A stretch of DNA of 64,000 bases, taken from assembly GCF_900105075.1 (NCBI RefSeq), contig NZ_FNSK01000001.1:819001-883000 (forward strand), in the 5' to 3' direction. Source of the DNA: Rhodobacter sp. 24-YEA-8 (GTDB taxonomy: Bacteria; Pseudomonadota; Alphaproteobacteria; Rhodobacterales; Rhodobacteraceae). Shown here piece by piece: positions 28,509 to 36,442 of the stretch. The notes beneath the pieces were generated by a model, which was not told the origin of the DNA, did not search any database, and saw only the letters and a list, made by a program, of their open reading frames with translations. The number at the start of each line of letters is the position of its first letter. The stretch's first letter is position 1. A program made the translations under genes and the position numbers.

Positions 28509-28598
28509 CTATGGCGGTCGGGGAGGCTTCCGGCGGGAGTATTCTTCGCACGAGGAAGTTGCGGCTTGTGTGTTTTGCGAAAACCCGGGGGCGTACAA

Positions 28599-28630
28599 AT
28601 ACGCGCGCCCGTGGAGGAGGGCGCGCGTAT
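28599..28630 (-). terminator. Stem-loop after the cytochrome b561-YceI gene
   Basis: A 12-pair stem ATACGCGCGCCC / GGGCGCGCGTAT with an eight-base loop, 22 bases after the minus-strand stop. Only ATTTG follows, so the U-tract is weak. Confidence 0.6.
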
Positions 28631-28651
28631 AAATTGGACGGCGGGGGGCTG

Positions 28652-29884
28652 TCAGTTCTGGCGTTTCGCGGTCAGTTCGATGGTGACGAGGACCGGGAAG
28701 CCGACCTGGGATTCGTCGCCGAAGCTGGTGCCCATGCCGAAATCACGGCGGTCGATGGTGGTTTCGCCTTTCATCACGGCGGTATCGCCGGTGATCGTGA
28801 GGCTGAAGGGCAGGCTGACCGGTTTCACCTGGCCGCGCAGATCAAGCGTGCCTTCGGCGATATAAGCCGTGCCTTCGGGGCGGATAGTTGCGGTGAAGGT
28901 GGCACCGGGATGGTTGGCCACGTCGAAGAAATCGGCACCTTTCGCCTGGTCGGAGACCGAGCCGAGGCTGAGGCTCCTGGTGTCGATCTTTACGGTGACG
29001 GTGCCGTTGCGGCCATCGGTCGGGGTTTCCTCGAACGCGATATCGGCGGACCAGGTGGCGAACTGGCCTGCCACGGCGCTGCCCATTTGCTGCACCGAAA
29101 GCGCGAGGCTGCCGCTTTCCACCTGCCAGGTATTGGCGCCGGTGTCGGCGGGGGACACAGGCTGCGATTGCGTATCCGGGGTGGGGGCAGAGGCTACAGC
29201 CGTATTGGGCAGGGTGGTAGCGGGGCGGCTGATCTCCCATGCGGCAAAGCCGGCGGCGGCCCAGAGCAGGAGCGCGGCCAGGACAGGCGCGCGGGCCTGA
29301 TGCGGATGGCCAGCCATGGAGGGCGTGCCTTTGACCATGCGCGCCAGCGTTTCATCGCGGTCGATGATCACATGTTTCAGCGCCCCGGCAATATGGAGGA
29401 CCAGCGAGGCCAGCAGGATCCAGACGAAAAGCCCATGGGCTGCACCGAAGACCTGGCCGATGGTTTCGGATTTCGGCACGAAGGGCAGGTTTTGCCCAAA
29501 GGGCCACAGGATCGGGGCAAAGCCATCGACCGCCGCGTGATGGATCCAGCCTGTCAGGGGCACGAGCACCAGCGAGATATAGAGCGACCAGTGGACCGCT
29601 TCGGCCGCGAAGGTTTCGAGTTTGCGGCCGGGATGGACCGGCGCGGGGCGGGTCTCGGTCAGGGCCCAGAGGATGCGGGCCAGCGCCACGAAGAACACCG
29701 TGACCCCCAATGTCTTATGGATCGAGAAGAGCTGCGCCTTGAGCGCGAGTTCTTCCGAGGTGGCATAGGGCAGGTTTTCGGCGATCAGGCCGAGGGGGAA
29801 GGTGGTGATGATCAGGGCGGCGGTCAGCCAGTGGAAGATGCGGCTGACGCGGCCATAACTGGCAACCGTGTTGCGGGCTTGCAT
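28652..29884 (-). CDS. Cytochrome b561 - YceI fusion protein
   Basis: A 410-residue fusion. Residues 1 to about 190 are a prokaryotic cytochrome b561: four helices with haem-ligand histidines in VSRIFHWLTAALI, LFSIHKTLGV, GFVHWSLY-type (here AEAVHWSLYISL) and VLHIAGALKHV. A linker with one more helix (APVLAALLLWAAAGFA) leads to a periplasmic YceI domain at about 240-410 (WQVESGSLALSVQQMGSAV, KGADFFDVANHPGATF, LDLRGQVKPVSLPF). It could pass electrons to or from a lipid such as a quinone bound by the YceI part, but this is inference. ATG 29884 is chosen; the frame runs on to 29998 without family similarity. Confidence 0.92.
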   Translation of the reverse strand: MQARNTVASYGRVSRIFHWLTAALIITTFPLGLIAENLPYATSEELALKAQLFSIHKTLGVTVFFVALARILWALTETRPAPVHPGRKLETFAAEAVHWSLYISLVLVPLTGWIHHAAVDGFAPILWPFGQNLPFVPKSETIGQVFGAAHGLFVWILLASLVLHIAGALKHVIIDRDETLARMVKGTPSMAGHPHQARAPVLAALLLWAAAGFAAWEISRPATTLPNTAVASAPTPDTQSQPVSPADTGANTWQVESGSLALSVQQMGSAVAGQFATWSADIAFEETPTDGRNGTVTVKIDTRSLSLGSVSDQAKGADFFDVANHPGATFTATIRPEGTAYIAEGTLDLRGQVKPVSLPFSLTITGDTAVMKGETTIDRRDFGMGTSFGDESQVGFPVLVTIELTAKRQN

Positions 29885-30051
29885 TATGGGCTCCGGAATT
29901 GGTCTGAAGAGGTGTCTGGCTGGCAGAGTAGCAGTTTCGGGGCCCAGGTGACATCGCGGATCAGGGCACAGCGTCTGTGCGGCGCTTTTGCTCAACATTG
30001 CGAGAGGGGGGGGATCGCGCTATCTGAGGGGAAATTCATGGAGGATCACGC

Positions 30052-30984
30052 ATGAGCCGTGCATTTGTTTTTCCCGGTCAGGGCGCTCAGGCGATCGGGA
30101 TGGGAATGGAACTGGCCGCGACCTGGCCGGTCGCGCAAGCCGTCTTTGATGAGGTGGACGAGGCTTTGGGCGAAAAGCTCTCGGTCCTGATCCGCGAAGG
30201 CGATATCGCCGAACTGACGCTGACGCAGAATGCGCAACCGGCGCTGATGGCCACATCGATTGCGGCAGTGCGGGTGCTGGAGGCCGAGGGCTTTCCGCTG
30301 AAGGGCACGGCGGATTTCGTGGCCGGGCACAGCCTTGGCGAATATTCGGCGCTTTGTGCAGCGGGCAGTCTGAGCCTTGCGGATACGTCGCGGCTGCTCC
30401 GGGTGCGCGGCGTCGCGATGCAGGAGGCGGTGCCGGTGGGCGTCGGCGCGATGGCTGCGCTCCTCGGGCTTGATTTCGCGACGGCCTCAGAGGTGGCGGC
30501 AGAAGCGGCGCAGGGCGAGGTCTGCCAGGCGGCGAATGACAATGACCCCGCCCAGGTGGTGGTGTCCGGCCATAAGGCCGCGGTCGAGCGTGCGGTCGAA
30601 ATCGCAAAAGCGCGTGGCGCGAAGCGGGCGATCCTTTTGCCGGTCAGCGCCCCTTTCCATTGCGCGCTGATGCAGCCTGCGGCGGCCCGGATGGCAGAGG
30701 CACTGGCCGGGGTGGTGATTTCCGACCCGGTGGTGCCGCTGGTCGCCAATGTTCGGGCCGAGGCGGTGACGGAGGCGTCGAAGATCACCGATCTTCTGGT
30801 GGCGCAGGTGACCGGCTCGGTCCGGTGGCGTGAATCGGTTCTGTGGATGGAACGTGCGGGCGTCACGGAATATTGGGAAGTCGGCGCCGGTAAGGCTCTG
30901 GCGGGGATGATCCGGCGGATCCAGAAAGAAGCCGTTGTGAAGCCTGTGGGCACGCCTGCGGATGTGGCGGCGCTGAAGGGCTGA
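30052..30984 (+). CDS. fabD: Malonyl-CoA:ACP transacylase
   Basis: Moves malonyl from CoA to ACP to supply chain-extending units for fatty-acid synthesis. The 310-residue product has FPGQGAQAIGMG at 7-18 and the nucleophile Ser94 in GHSLGEYSAL. The catalytic histidine is in LPVSAPFHCALM, and the Gln of the oxyanion region is in LTQNAQPAL. The ATG has GGAGGATCACGC upstream. It heads the fatty-acid cluster; fabG follows after 138 bases, with a small palindrome between. Confidence 0.97.
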   Translation: MSRAFVFPGQGAQAIGMGMELAATWPVAQAVFDEVDEALGEKLSVLIREGDIAELTLTQNAQPALMATSIAAVRVLEAEGFPLKGTADFVAGHSLGEYSALCAAGSLSLADTSRLLRVRGVAMQEAVPVGVGAMAALLGLDFATASEVAAEAAQGEVCQAANDNDPAQVVVSGHKAAVERAVEIAKARGAKRAILLPVSAPFHCALMQPAAARMAEALAGVVISDPVVPLVANVRAEAVTEASKITDLLVAQVTGSVRWRESVLWMERAGVTEYWEVGAGKALAGMIRRIQKEAVVKPVGTPADVAALKG

Positions 30985-31067
30985 GGCTTTCGAAAGGGGG
31001 CACGGGTCGGGAACCGGCCCCCTGCGACAATCGGTTTCCCGAACCAGTGGCACGGGCAATGGTCCCG

Positions 31068-31096
31068 CCCCGGGATGTTTAAAGACAGATGAAAAG
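31068..31096 (+). repeat. Intergenic repeat copy A (CCCCGGGATRTT...ACAGATGAAA type)
   Basis: One copy of a short dispersed element: CCCCGGGATGTTTAAAGACA then GATGAAAAG. Similar copies are at 37777, 53304 (reverse) and 63363, all between genes. Confidence 0.55.
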
Positions 31097-31109
31097 GCCT
31101 CAGGCCTTT
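31093..31109 (+). repeat. Small palindrome between fabD and fabG
   Basis: AAAGGCC-TCA-GGCCTTT is a seven-pair hairpin 14 bases upstream of fabG. It may hold back translation or mark the end of the neighbouring intergenic repeat. It lacks a T-run, so a terminator is unlikely. Confidence 0.45.
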
Positions 31110-31122
31110 GGGAGAATGGTTT

Positions 31123-31860
31123 ATGTTTGATCTGACGGGAAAGACGGCGCTGGTAACCGGCGCTTCTGGCGGGATCGGCGCGGATATTGCGCGGGCGTTG
31201 CACAAGGCCGGCGCGGTTGTCGGGCTGTCGGGGACGCGGGTTGCGCCTTTGGAGGCGCTGGCGGCAGAACTTGGCGCGCGGGCGCATGTGCTGGAATGCA
31301 ATCTCTCGGTCGCGGAAGAGGTCGAGGGTCTGGTGAAACGCGCAGGCGAGGCGATGGGATCGGTCGATATCCTCGTCAACAATGCCGGGATCACCCGTGA
31401 CGGGCTTGCGATGCGGATGTCGGATGAGGATTGGGCCAGCGTCATCGACGTCAATCTGACCGCGAGCTTCCGGCTCTGCCGTGCCGCGATCCGGGGGATG
31501 ATGAAAGCGCGCAAAGGGCGGATCATCAATATCTCATCCGTCGTCGGCACCACCGGCAATCCGGGCCAGGCGAATTACTGCGCCTCGAAGGCGGGGCTGG
31601 TGGGGATGTCGAAAGCCCTTGCTACGGAAGTCGCAAGCCGGGGCATCACCGTGAACTGCGTGGCACCTGGCTTTATTGAGACCGCGATGACCGACAAGCT
31701 GAATGAGGCACAGAAGGGGGGGATTCTCTCGGCGGTGCCTGCGGGTCGGATGGGGCGCCCCGAAGAGATTGCGGCGGCGGTGATCTATCTGGCTTCGGAT
31801 GAGGCAGGCTATGTCACGGGCGCCACTTTGCATGTGAATGGCGGAATGGCGATGATCTGA
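31123..31860 (+). CDS. fabG: 3-oxoacyl-ACP reductase FabG
   Basis: NADPH-dependent reduction of 3-oxoacyl-ACP in fatty-acid elongation. The 245-residue short-chain dehydrogenase has the cofactor motif TGASGGIG at 12-19, NNAG at 86-89, and the catalytic set Ser138, Tyr152 and Lys156. VNNAGITRDGLAMRMS is diagnostic for FabG. The start MFDLTGKTALVTG at 31123 is preferred over an in-frame ATG at 31108, because GGGAGAA lies between the two. Confidence 0.97.
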   Translation: MFDLTGKTALVTGASGGIGADIARALHKAGAVVGLSGTRVAPLEALAAELGARAHVLECNLSVAEEVEGLVKRAGEAMGSVDILVNNAGITRDGLAMRMSDEDWASVIDVNLTASFRLCRAAIRGMMKARKGRIINISSVVGTTGNPGQANYCASKAGLVGMSKALATEVASRGITVNCVAPGFIETAMTDKLNEAQKGGILSAVPAGRMGRPEEIAAAVIYLASDEAGYVTGATLHVNGGMAMI

Positions 31861-31949
31861 GCCAGGACACAGGCGCTGATATGAGGTTTTCTGGGTCTTC
31901 GGACGGGTTCGGCGGGGCGTCGGCACTTGACCTTTGGCCTGGAAAGCAT

Positions 31950-31977
31950 TTGCCATGGAGCGCGGCTGTGCTATAGC
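31950..31977 (+). promoter_or_regulatory. Probable promoter of acpP
   Basis: TTGCCA, 16 bases, TATAGC: a sigma-70-like promoter of the form common in alphaproteobacteria, about 110 bases upstream of acpP. It gives acpP its own supply in addition to read-through from fabG. Confidence 0.6.
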
Positions 31978-32089
31978 GCCCGCCAGAATCCGGGGGCTCG
32001 CCCCGGTGCTGCCGTGATCGGGGAGTCCATCCCCGGTGCGGATAACCAGGCCGGGGGCATGACCCCGCGAACGGAGTAGAGGACGAAAC

Positions 32090-32323
32090 ATGAGCGACAT
32101 CGCAGATCGCGTGAAAAAGATCGTTGTCGAGCATCTCGGCGTTGAAGAGGACAAGGTCACCGAGACCGCTTCCTTCATCGACGACCTGGGTGCTGACTCG
32201 CTGGACACGGTCGAGCTGGTCATGGCTTTCGAAGAAGAGTTCGGAATCGAAATTCCGGATGACGCCGCTGAAACCATCCAGACCTTCGGCGATGCGGTCG
32301 GCTTCATCTCGAAAGCTGTCTGA
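32090..32323 (+). CDS. acpP: Acyl carrier protein
   Basis: The 77-residue carrier of growing acyl chains. Ser37 in [11 protein letters not shown] receives the 4'-phosphopantetheine arm. The product is strongly acidic, starts [12 protein letters not shown] and has the [15 protein letters not shown] helix, all typical. It has a long 5' region with its own promoter and a strong terminator, as expected for a highly expressed single gene. Confidence 0.98.
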   Translation: MSDIADRVKKIVVEHLGVEEDKVTETASFIDDLGADSLDTVELVMAFEEEFGIEIPDDAAETIQTFGDAVGFISKAV

Positions 32324-32349
32324 TCGTTTTGTCCCTTTCGGGATAAGAG

Positions 32350-32377
32350 AGGCTCCCCGGTTTCGGGGAGCCTTTTT
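32350..32377 (+). terminator. Intrinsic terminator of acpP
   Basis: A perfect ten-pair stem AGGCTCCCCG / CGGGGAGCCT with a GTTT loop and TTTTT after it, 27 bases from the acpP stop. Confidence 0.95.
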
Positions 32378-32528
32378 GTTTGCGCAGGTTTGCGCTGCGC
32401 CCTGCTAAGTTGCGGGCGAGGGGCGGGAAATCCTGACCTCTGGCAGTGGACCCCGCCGATGCCGGCTGACCCGGGCTCTGGGCTGTGCAACCCTGCGGCG
32501 GTGAGGGATTTGGTCAGGGGGAACGGGG

Positions 32529-33290
32529 ATGAAATGGCATCTGGCGCTGGGGCTGGCGATTTTGCAGGCAGGGACAGATGCTGCGCGGGCGACGCCGCCG
32601 GATATCATCGATCTGCGTGACGAGATTTTCGGCTTCAGCGAGCAGAGCATTTTCCTGCTGCGCAGCACCTGGGACAATCTGGGCGTCTACAGTTCCGAGC
32701 AGCGCGAGGTGTTTCTGGTGGTGGTCGATCGTCAGAGCGGGGCGGAAAGCCTTGCGCCAGTCTACCAGGTGCGCCGTGACGAGGATCAGGCGCGAGAGGC
32801 ATCCGGGCCAGGCACGACCTGGTGGATGACGCGGGCGGTTGTGCCTGCGGAGGCGGTCAATCCCTGGCAGGTGCTGGCAGAGGCGCGGGGTGTTCCCTAC
32901 GGGGCCGGCGGGCAAGGGGATTCGGGTCCGGCGCCGGTTGAAGGGTCACTGGCCCCGGGGGGAGAGATCCATATCGGCCTGGAAACCGGCTGGTCCTGGC
33001 GCGGCGAGGGGGCGGTGCTGGTCGCGGGGATCGGGTCGCGGCTTGACGGGATCGCGGCGGCGCTGGGCGAGCCGCAACGGATCGCGCCGGTGACGGTCAG
33101 GGATTTGCTGGCGGGGCAGGTTTTCACCGATCAGGATTGCGATATCGCCGGGGGGCAGGTGCTGGATCGGGCGGCGGGCGGGCCGCCTTCGGCCCTGGTG
33201 CGGATTGACTGCGTTGAGGGGGAAGGCGGGCAGCTGGCCTCGCTCCTGATTGTCTTGCCCGAGGCATGGCGCGTGGCAGCTGCGCCCTGA
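32529..33290 (+). CDS. Exported protein of unknown function between acpP and fabF
   Basis: I do not recognise a family. The 253-residue product has a signal-peptide-like start (MKWHLALGLAILQAGTDAA). A segment FGFSEQSIFLLRSTWDNLGV follows, then YSSEQREVFLVVVDRQSG. Two cysteines occur late (DQDCDIAGG and RIDCVEGE), perhaps a disulfide. The pattern suggests a soluble periplasmic beta-rich domain. A clear GGGGAACGGGG ribosome site precedes the ATG. Its place inside the fab cluster is notable, but no fatty-acid motif is present. Confidence 0.7.
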   Translation: MKWHLALGLAILQAGTDAARATPPDIIDLRDEIFGFSEQSIFLLRSTWDNLGVYSSEQREVFLVVVDRQSGAESLAPVYQVRRDEDQAREASGPGTTWWMTRAVVPAEAVNPWQVLAEARGVPYGAGGQGDSGPAPVEGSLAPGGEIHIGLETGWSWRGEGAVLVAGIGSRLDGIAAALGEPQRIAPVTVRDLLAGQVFTDQDCDIAGGQVLDRAAGGPPSALVRIDCVEGEGGQLASLLIVLPEAWRVAAAP

Positions 33291-33413
33291 AGGCCGCATT
33301 CGTATCCATAAGGTTGGCGTTGCTTTGCCCGCCTTCTACCCCTTCTGTTGCGGGCGCGCGGGCGCGCGTGTATCAGGCGAAGGGAAATGATCGCCTTTCG
33401 AGGGAGTGCAGAT

Positions 33414-34673
33414 ATGCGCCGTGTCGTCGTTACGGGTCTGGGAATGGTCACACCGCTGGCCTCCGGTGTGGAAGAGACCTGGAGCCGCCTGCTGGAGGGG
33501 AAATCCGGCGCGGGCCCGATCACGCGGTTTGATGCGTCGAATGTGGTTACGCAATATGCCTGTGAGATCCCGCGGGGCGATGGCAGCGATGGCACCTTCA
33601 ATCCCGATAACTGGATGGAGCCGAAAGAGCAGCGCAAAGTCGATGACTTCATCCTTTACGGGGTGGCGGCGGCGGTGCAGGCGGTCCGGGATTCGGGCTG
33701 GGAGCCGGCTTCTGAAGAAGACCGCGAGCGCACCGGCGTGATGATCGGCTCGGGGATCGGCGGGCTTTCGACGATTGCGGACACCGCGCTGCTGATCAAA
33801 GAGAAAGGGCCGAAGCGGGTTTCGCCCTTCTTCATCCCGGCCGCGCTGATCAACCTGATCTCGGGCCAGGTCTCGATCCGTTTCGGTTTCAAGGGGCCGA
33901 ACCATGCGGTTGTCACGGCCTGTTCGACCGGGGCGCATGCGATTGGCGATGCGGCGCGGCTGATCAGCTTCGGCGATGCCGATGTGATGGTGGCGGGCGG
34001 GGCGGAGAGCCCGATCTCGGAAATCGGGATTGCCGGGTTCAACGCCTGCAAGGCGCTGTCGACGAAACGCGCCGATGATCCGACCAAAGCCAGCCGGCCC
34101 TATGACGCGGACCGTGATGGATTCGTGATGGGCGAGGGCGCGGGCGTGGTGGTGCTGGAAGAATATGAGCACGCAAAAGCCCGCGGCGCGAAGATCTATG
34201 CCGAGGTTCTCGGCTATGGTCTTTCGGGTGATGCCTATCACATCACCGCACCGTCGGAAGATGGCGATGGTGGCTTCCGTTCGATGAAAGCGGCGCTGGC
34301 ACGGGCCGGGATCACGCCCGACCAGGTGGATTACATCAACGCACATGGCACCTCGACCATGGCGGATACGATTGAGCTGGGGGCGGTGGAGCGCCTTCTG
34401 GGCGATGCGGCGGGTAATGCGGTGATGTCGTCGACCAAATCCTCGATCGGTCACCTGCTGGGGGCGGCCGGAGCGGTAGAGGCGATTTTCTGTATCCTCG
34501 CAATCCGCGACCAGGTGGCGCCGCCGACGATCAATCTTGATAATCCGGCAGTGGCGCCGAAGCTGAATCTGGCTGCGAACAGGAAGGTCGAACGCAAGAT
34601 CGATATCGCTTTGTCGAACAGCTTTGGCTTTGGCGGCACCAATGCGAGCCTTGTTCTTGGTAAGGTCAAGTAA
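33414..34673 (+). CDS. fabF: 3-oxoacyl-ACP synthase II FabF
   Basis: Condensing enzyme that extends acyl-ACP with malonyl-ACP. The 419-residue product has the nucleophile Cys170 in VVTACSTGAHAIGDA and histidines in NAHGTSTMADTIE and SSIGHLLGAAGAVE. The C-terminal NSFGFGGTNASLV loop is also present. MRRVVVTGLGMVTP at 33414 is the standard FabF start and follows GAGGGAG; the frame extends to 33348 without homology. mltG begins three bases after the stop. Confidence 0.97.
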   Translation: MRRVVVTGLGMVTPLASGVEETWSRLLEGKSGAGPITRFDASNVVTQYACEIPRGDGSDGTFNPDNWMEPKEQRKVDDFILYGVAAAVQAVRDSGWEPASEEDRERTGVMIGSGIGGLSTIADTALLIKEKGPKRVSPFFIPAALINLISGQVSIRFGFKGPNHAVVTACSTGAHAIGDAARLISFGDADVMVAGGAESPISEIGIAGFNACKALSTKRADDPTKASRPYDADRDGFVMGEGAGVVVLEEYEHAKARGAKIYAEVLGYGLSGDAYHITAPSEDGDGGFRSMKAALARAGITPDQVDYINAHGTSTMADTIELGAVERLLGDAAGNAVMSSTKSSIGHLLGAAGAVEAIFCILAIRDQVAPPTINLDNPAVAPKLNLAANRKVERKIDIALSNSFGFGGTNASLVLGKVK

Positions 34674-34676
34674 TCT

Positions 34677-35858
34677 ATGTGGAAAAGTATCGCCTCTAAC
34701 GCGCTGACGTTATTCATCGTTCTGTTGATCGCGGCGGCGGCGCTGGTGGCCTGGGGGCGCAATGTCTATGTCAGCCCCGGGCCGCTGACGGAGGCGGTCT
34801 GTGTGCAGGTCGAGCGGGGCGCAAGCCTCGCCTCGGTCTCGCGCACCCTTGAGACGCGCGGTGCGGTGGCCGATGCGCGGATCTTCCGGATCGGCGCGGA
34901 ATATTCGGGGCGGGCCAAGGATCTGAAATTCGGCTCTTACCTGATTCCTCCCGGTGCCACGATGGATGACGTGCTGGGGGCGCTGACGCTGGGCGGGGCT
35001 TCGACCTGCGGGCAGGAGATCCAGCTGGTGATCGGTGTGGCCAGCGCGAATGTGGTGCTGCGCGAGCTGGACCCGGCGACCAACCGATTTGTCGAAGTGG
35101 CGAAATTCGCGCCCGATGCGGTTGAGCGGCCGGCGGACTATACCGAAGCGGCGGCAAAGCCCGATATGCGGTTCACGGTGACGGTGGTGGAGGGCGTGAC
35201 CTCCTGGGCGGTGGTTGATGCGCTGAAAAAGGTGGATTTCATGTCGGGCGAGATTGCCGGCGTGCCACCGGAAGGATCCCTTGCACCGCAAAGCTATGAC
35301 GTGGTTCGCGGCGGCGACCGGGCGGGCCTGATCGCGCAGATGAGCGCCAATCAGGAACGGATCATGGCCGATCTGTGGATGGGGCGCGACGAGGATCTGC
35401 CCTATGACACGCCGGAACAGGCGATGATCATGGCCTCGATCATCGAGAAGGAAACTGCGGTTCCCGACGAGCGCGGGCTGGTCGCCAGCGTCTTTGTCAA
35501 CCGGCTGCGGCAGGGGATGCGGCTTCAGACCGACCCGACGGTGATCTATGGGATTACCAAGGGCGAGGGCGTGTTGGGCCGGGGGCTGCGGCAAAGCGAG
35601 CTGCGCCGTTCCACCCCTTATAACACCTATGTTATTAACGGGTTGCCGCCGACCCCGATTGCCAATCCGGGGCGGGCCTCGATTGCTGCGGCACTGCATC
35701 CGGACCAATCGGATTATGTGTTCTTTGTTGCGGATGGCACTGGCGGACATGCCTTTGCGGTGACCCTTGCAGAGCATAATGAGAATGTCGCGCGCTGGCG
35801 CAAGATTGAGGCGCAGCAGGGGCAGGCGGGTCAGGGCGGCGTACAGAGTGCGGAGTGA
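34677..35858 (+). CDS. mltG: Endolytic murein transglycosylase MltG
   Basis: An inner-membrane-anchored enzyme that cuts nascent peptidoglycan strands. The 393-residue product has one N-terminal helix (about 10-26), LysM-like and YceG segments, and the catalytic Glu257 in MASIIEKETAVPDER. The family motifs FVNRLRQGMRLQTDPTVIYG, YNTYVINGLPPTPIANPG and SDYVFFVADGTGGHAF are all present. It is coupled to fabF (three-base gap), a pairing widely seen in alphaproteobacteria. Transcription probably ends at the hairpin at 35983-36018. Confidence 0.96.
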   Translation: MWKSIASNALTLFIVLLIAAAALVAWGRNVYVSPGPLTEAVCVQVERGASLASVSRTLETRGAVADARIFRIGAEYSGRAKDLKFGSYLIPPGATMDDVLGALTLGGASTCGQEIQLVIGVASANVVLRELDPATNRFVEVAKFAPDAVERPADYTEAAAKPDMRFTVTVVEGVTSWAVVDALKKVDFMSGEIAGVPPEGSLAPQSYDVVRGGDRAGLIAQMSANQERIMADLWMGRDEDLPYDTPEQAMIMASIIEKETAVPDERGLVASVFVNRLRQGMRLQTDPTVIYGITKGEGVLGRGLRQSELRRSTPYNTYVINGLPPTPIANPGRASIAAALHPDQSDYVFFVADGTGGHAFAVTLAEHNENVARWRKIEAQQGQAGQGGVQSAE

Positions 35859-35872
35859 ACGGACCTGAATTC

Positions 35873-35888
35873 TTAACAAATCGTAAAC
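35873..35888 (+). promoter_or_regulatory. CtrA-like binding site upstream of the GTA cluster
   Basis: TTAA-N7-TAAAC differs by one base from the CtrA consensus TTAA-N7-TTAAC. It is about 42 bases upstream of the -35 of the promoter below. CtrA is known to be required for RcGTA expression in Rhodobacter capsulatus, partly through the activator GafA. Confidence 0.4.
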
Positions 35889-35929
35889 GTAGAGACCGTT
35901 TAAGATATTGGTTTCGTTGGTAATTTTTC

Positions 35930-35958
35930 TTGACTCTGCGCCCGCTCTGACGTAGAGA
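35930..35958 (+). promoter_or_regulatory. Promoter-like element upstream of the GTA cluster
   Basis: TTGACT, 17 bases, TAGAGA in an otherwise AT-rich stretch. A transcript would begin near 35965 and meet the terminator at 35983-36018 almost at once. The nine-base ACGTAGAGA occurs both at the -10 (35950-35958) and at 35887-35895. Confidence 0.55.
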
Positions 35959-35982
35959 TTATGACATGCTGAAAGAGGTGAG

Positions 35983-36018
35983 AAAGCGGCCAGGGGGCGA
36001 CCCCGGGGCCGCTTTTTT
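35983..36018 (+). terminator. Intrinsic terminator between mltG and the GTA cluster
   Basis: A nine-pair stem AAAGCGGCC / GGCCGCTTT, a small internal loop, four G-C pairs and a GCGA tetraloop, followed by TTTTTT. It lies 125 bases after the mltG stop and 80 bases before GTA gp1. It can end mltG transcripts or act as an attenuator for the GTA. Confidence 0.88.
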
Positions 36019-36097
36019 ATGTCGCAGGTTCGCAGGCCCGAGACGGCCCGCAACCAGCAGGGCTGGCTTTTGAAGGCGCGGCAAAAGGGCGGCATCT

Positions 36098-36442
36098 ATG
36101 ACGATCATATTTGCGGAAGGGGGCGGCGACCCCGCCCGCGCGCGTGAGGCGGCGGGCGCGCTGAACCTGACTGAAGAGCTTTACCGGATCGCGGTGGAGG
36201 AGCTGAACGAGGCTTTCGCGGGGATCCGCGCGGGCCGGTTCGAACTGGCAAAAGAGGGCCGCAGGGCGGTCAGGGATCTCACCGATTTGTCAAAGGCGCT
36301 GCTGGAGGAGAGAAGGAATGTCGAGAAACTCCGCAAAGAGCTTGCCGGCGGGGGCGCAGGAGACGGCGAACTCGACCTCGGGGCGGCGCGGGATGAGATC
36401 GGGCGCCGACTGGCTCGCCTCCGCGCTGCCCGGGGAGATTGA
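36098..36442 (+). CDS. GTA gp1, small terminase-like protein
   Basis: First gene of the gene transfer agent cluster. In the Rhodobacter capsulatus GTA (RcGTA), gp1 is the small terminase that works with the packaging motor but has lost the specific DNA recognition of phages. The 114-residue product is helical and highly charged: ALNLTEELYRIAVEELNEAF, DLTDLSKALLEERRNVEKLRK and a Gly-rich hinge before DLGAARDEIGRRLARLRAA, each shown within 21 residues or less in the protein. This suits a coiled-coil oligomer. It overlaps the large terminase gene by about 125 bases. Assignment rests mainly on position and charge pattern. Confidence 0.78.
   Translation: MTIIFAEGGGDPARAREAAGALNLTEELYRIAVEELNEAFAGIRAGRFELAKEGRRAVRDLTDLSKALLEERRNVEKLRKELAGGGAGDGELDLGAARDEIGRRLARLRAARGD

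Noticed and set aside
34710..36095. A 461-codon minus-strand frame opposite mltG
   Set aside because: Shadow of mltG, rich in Arg and His; mltG has clear catalytic and family motifs.
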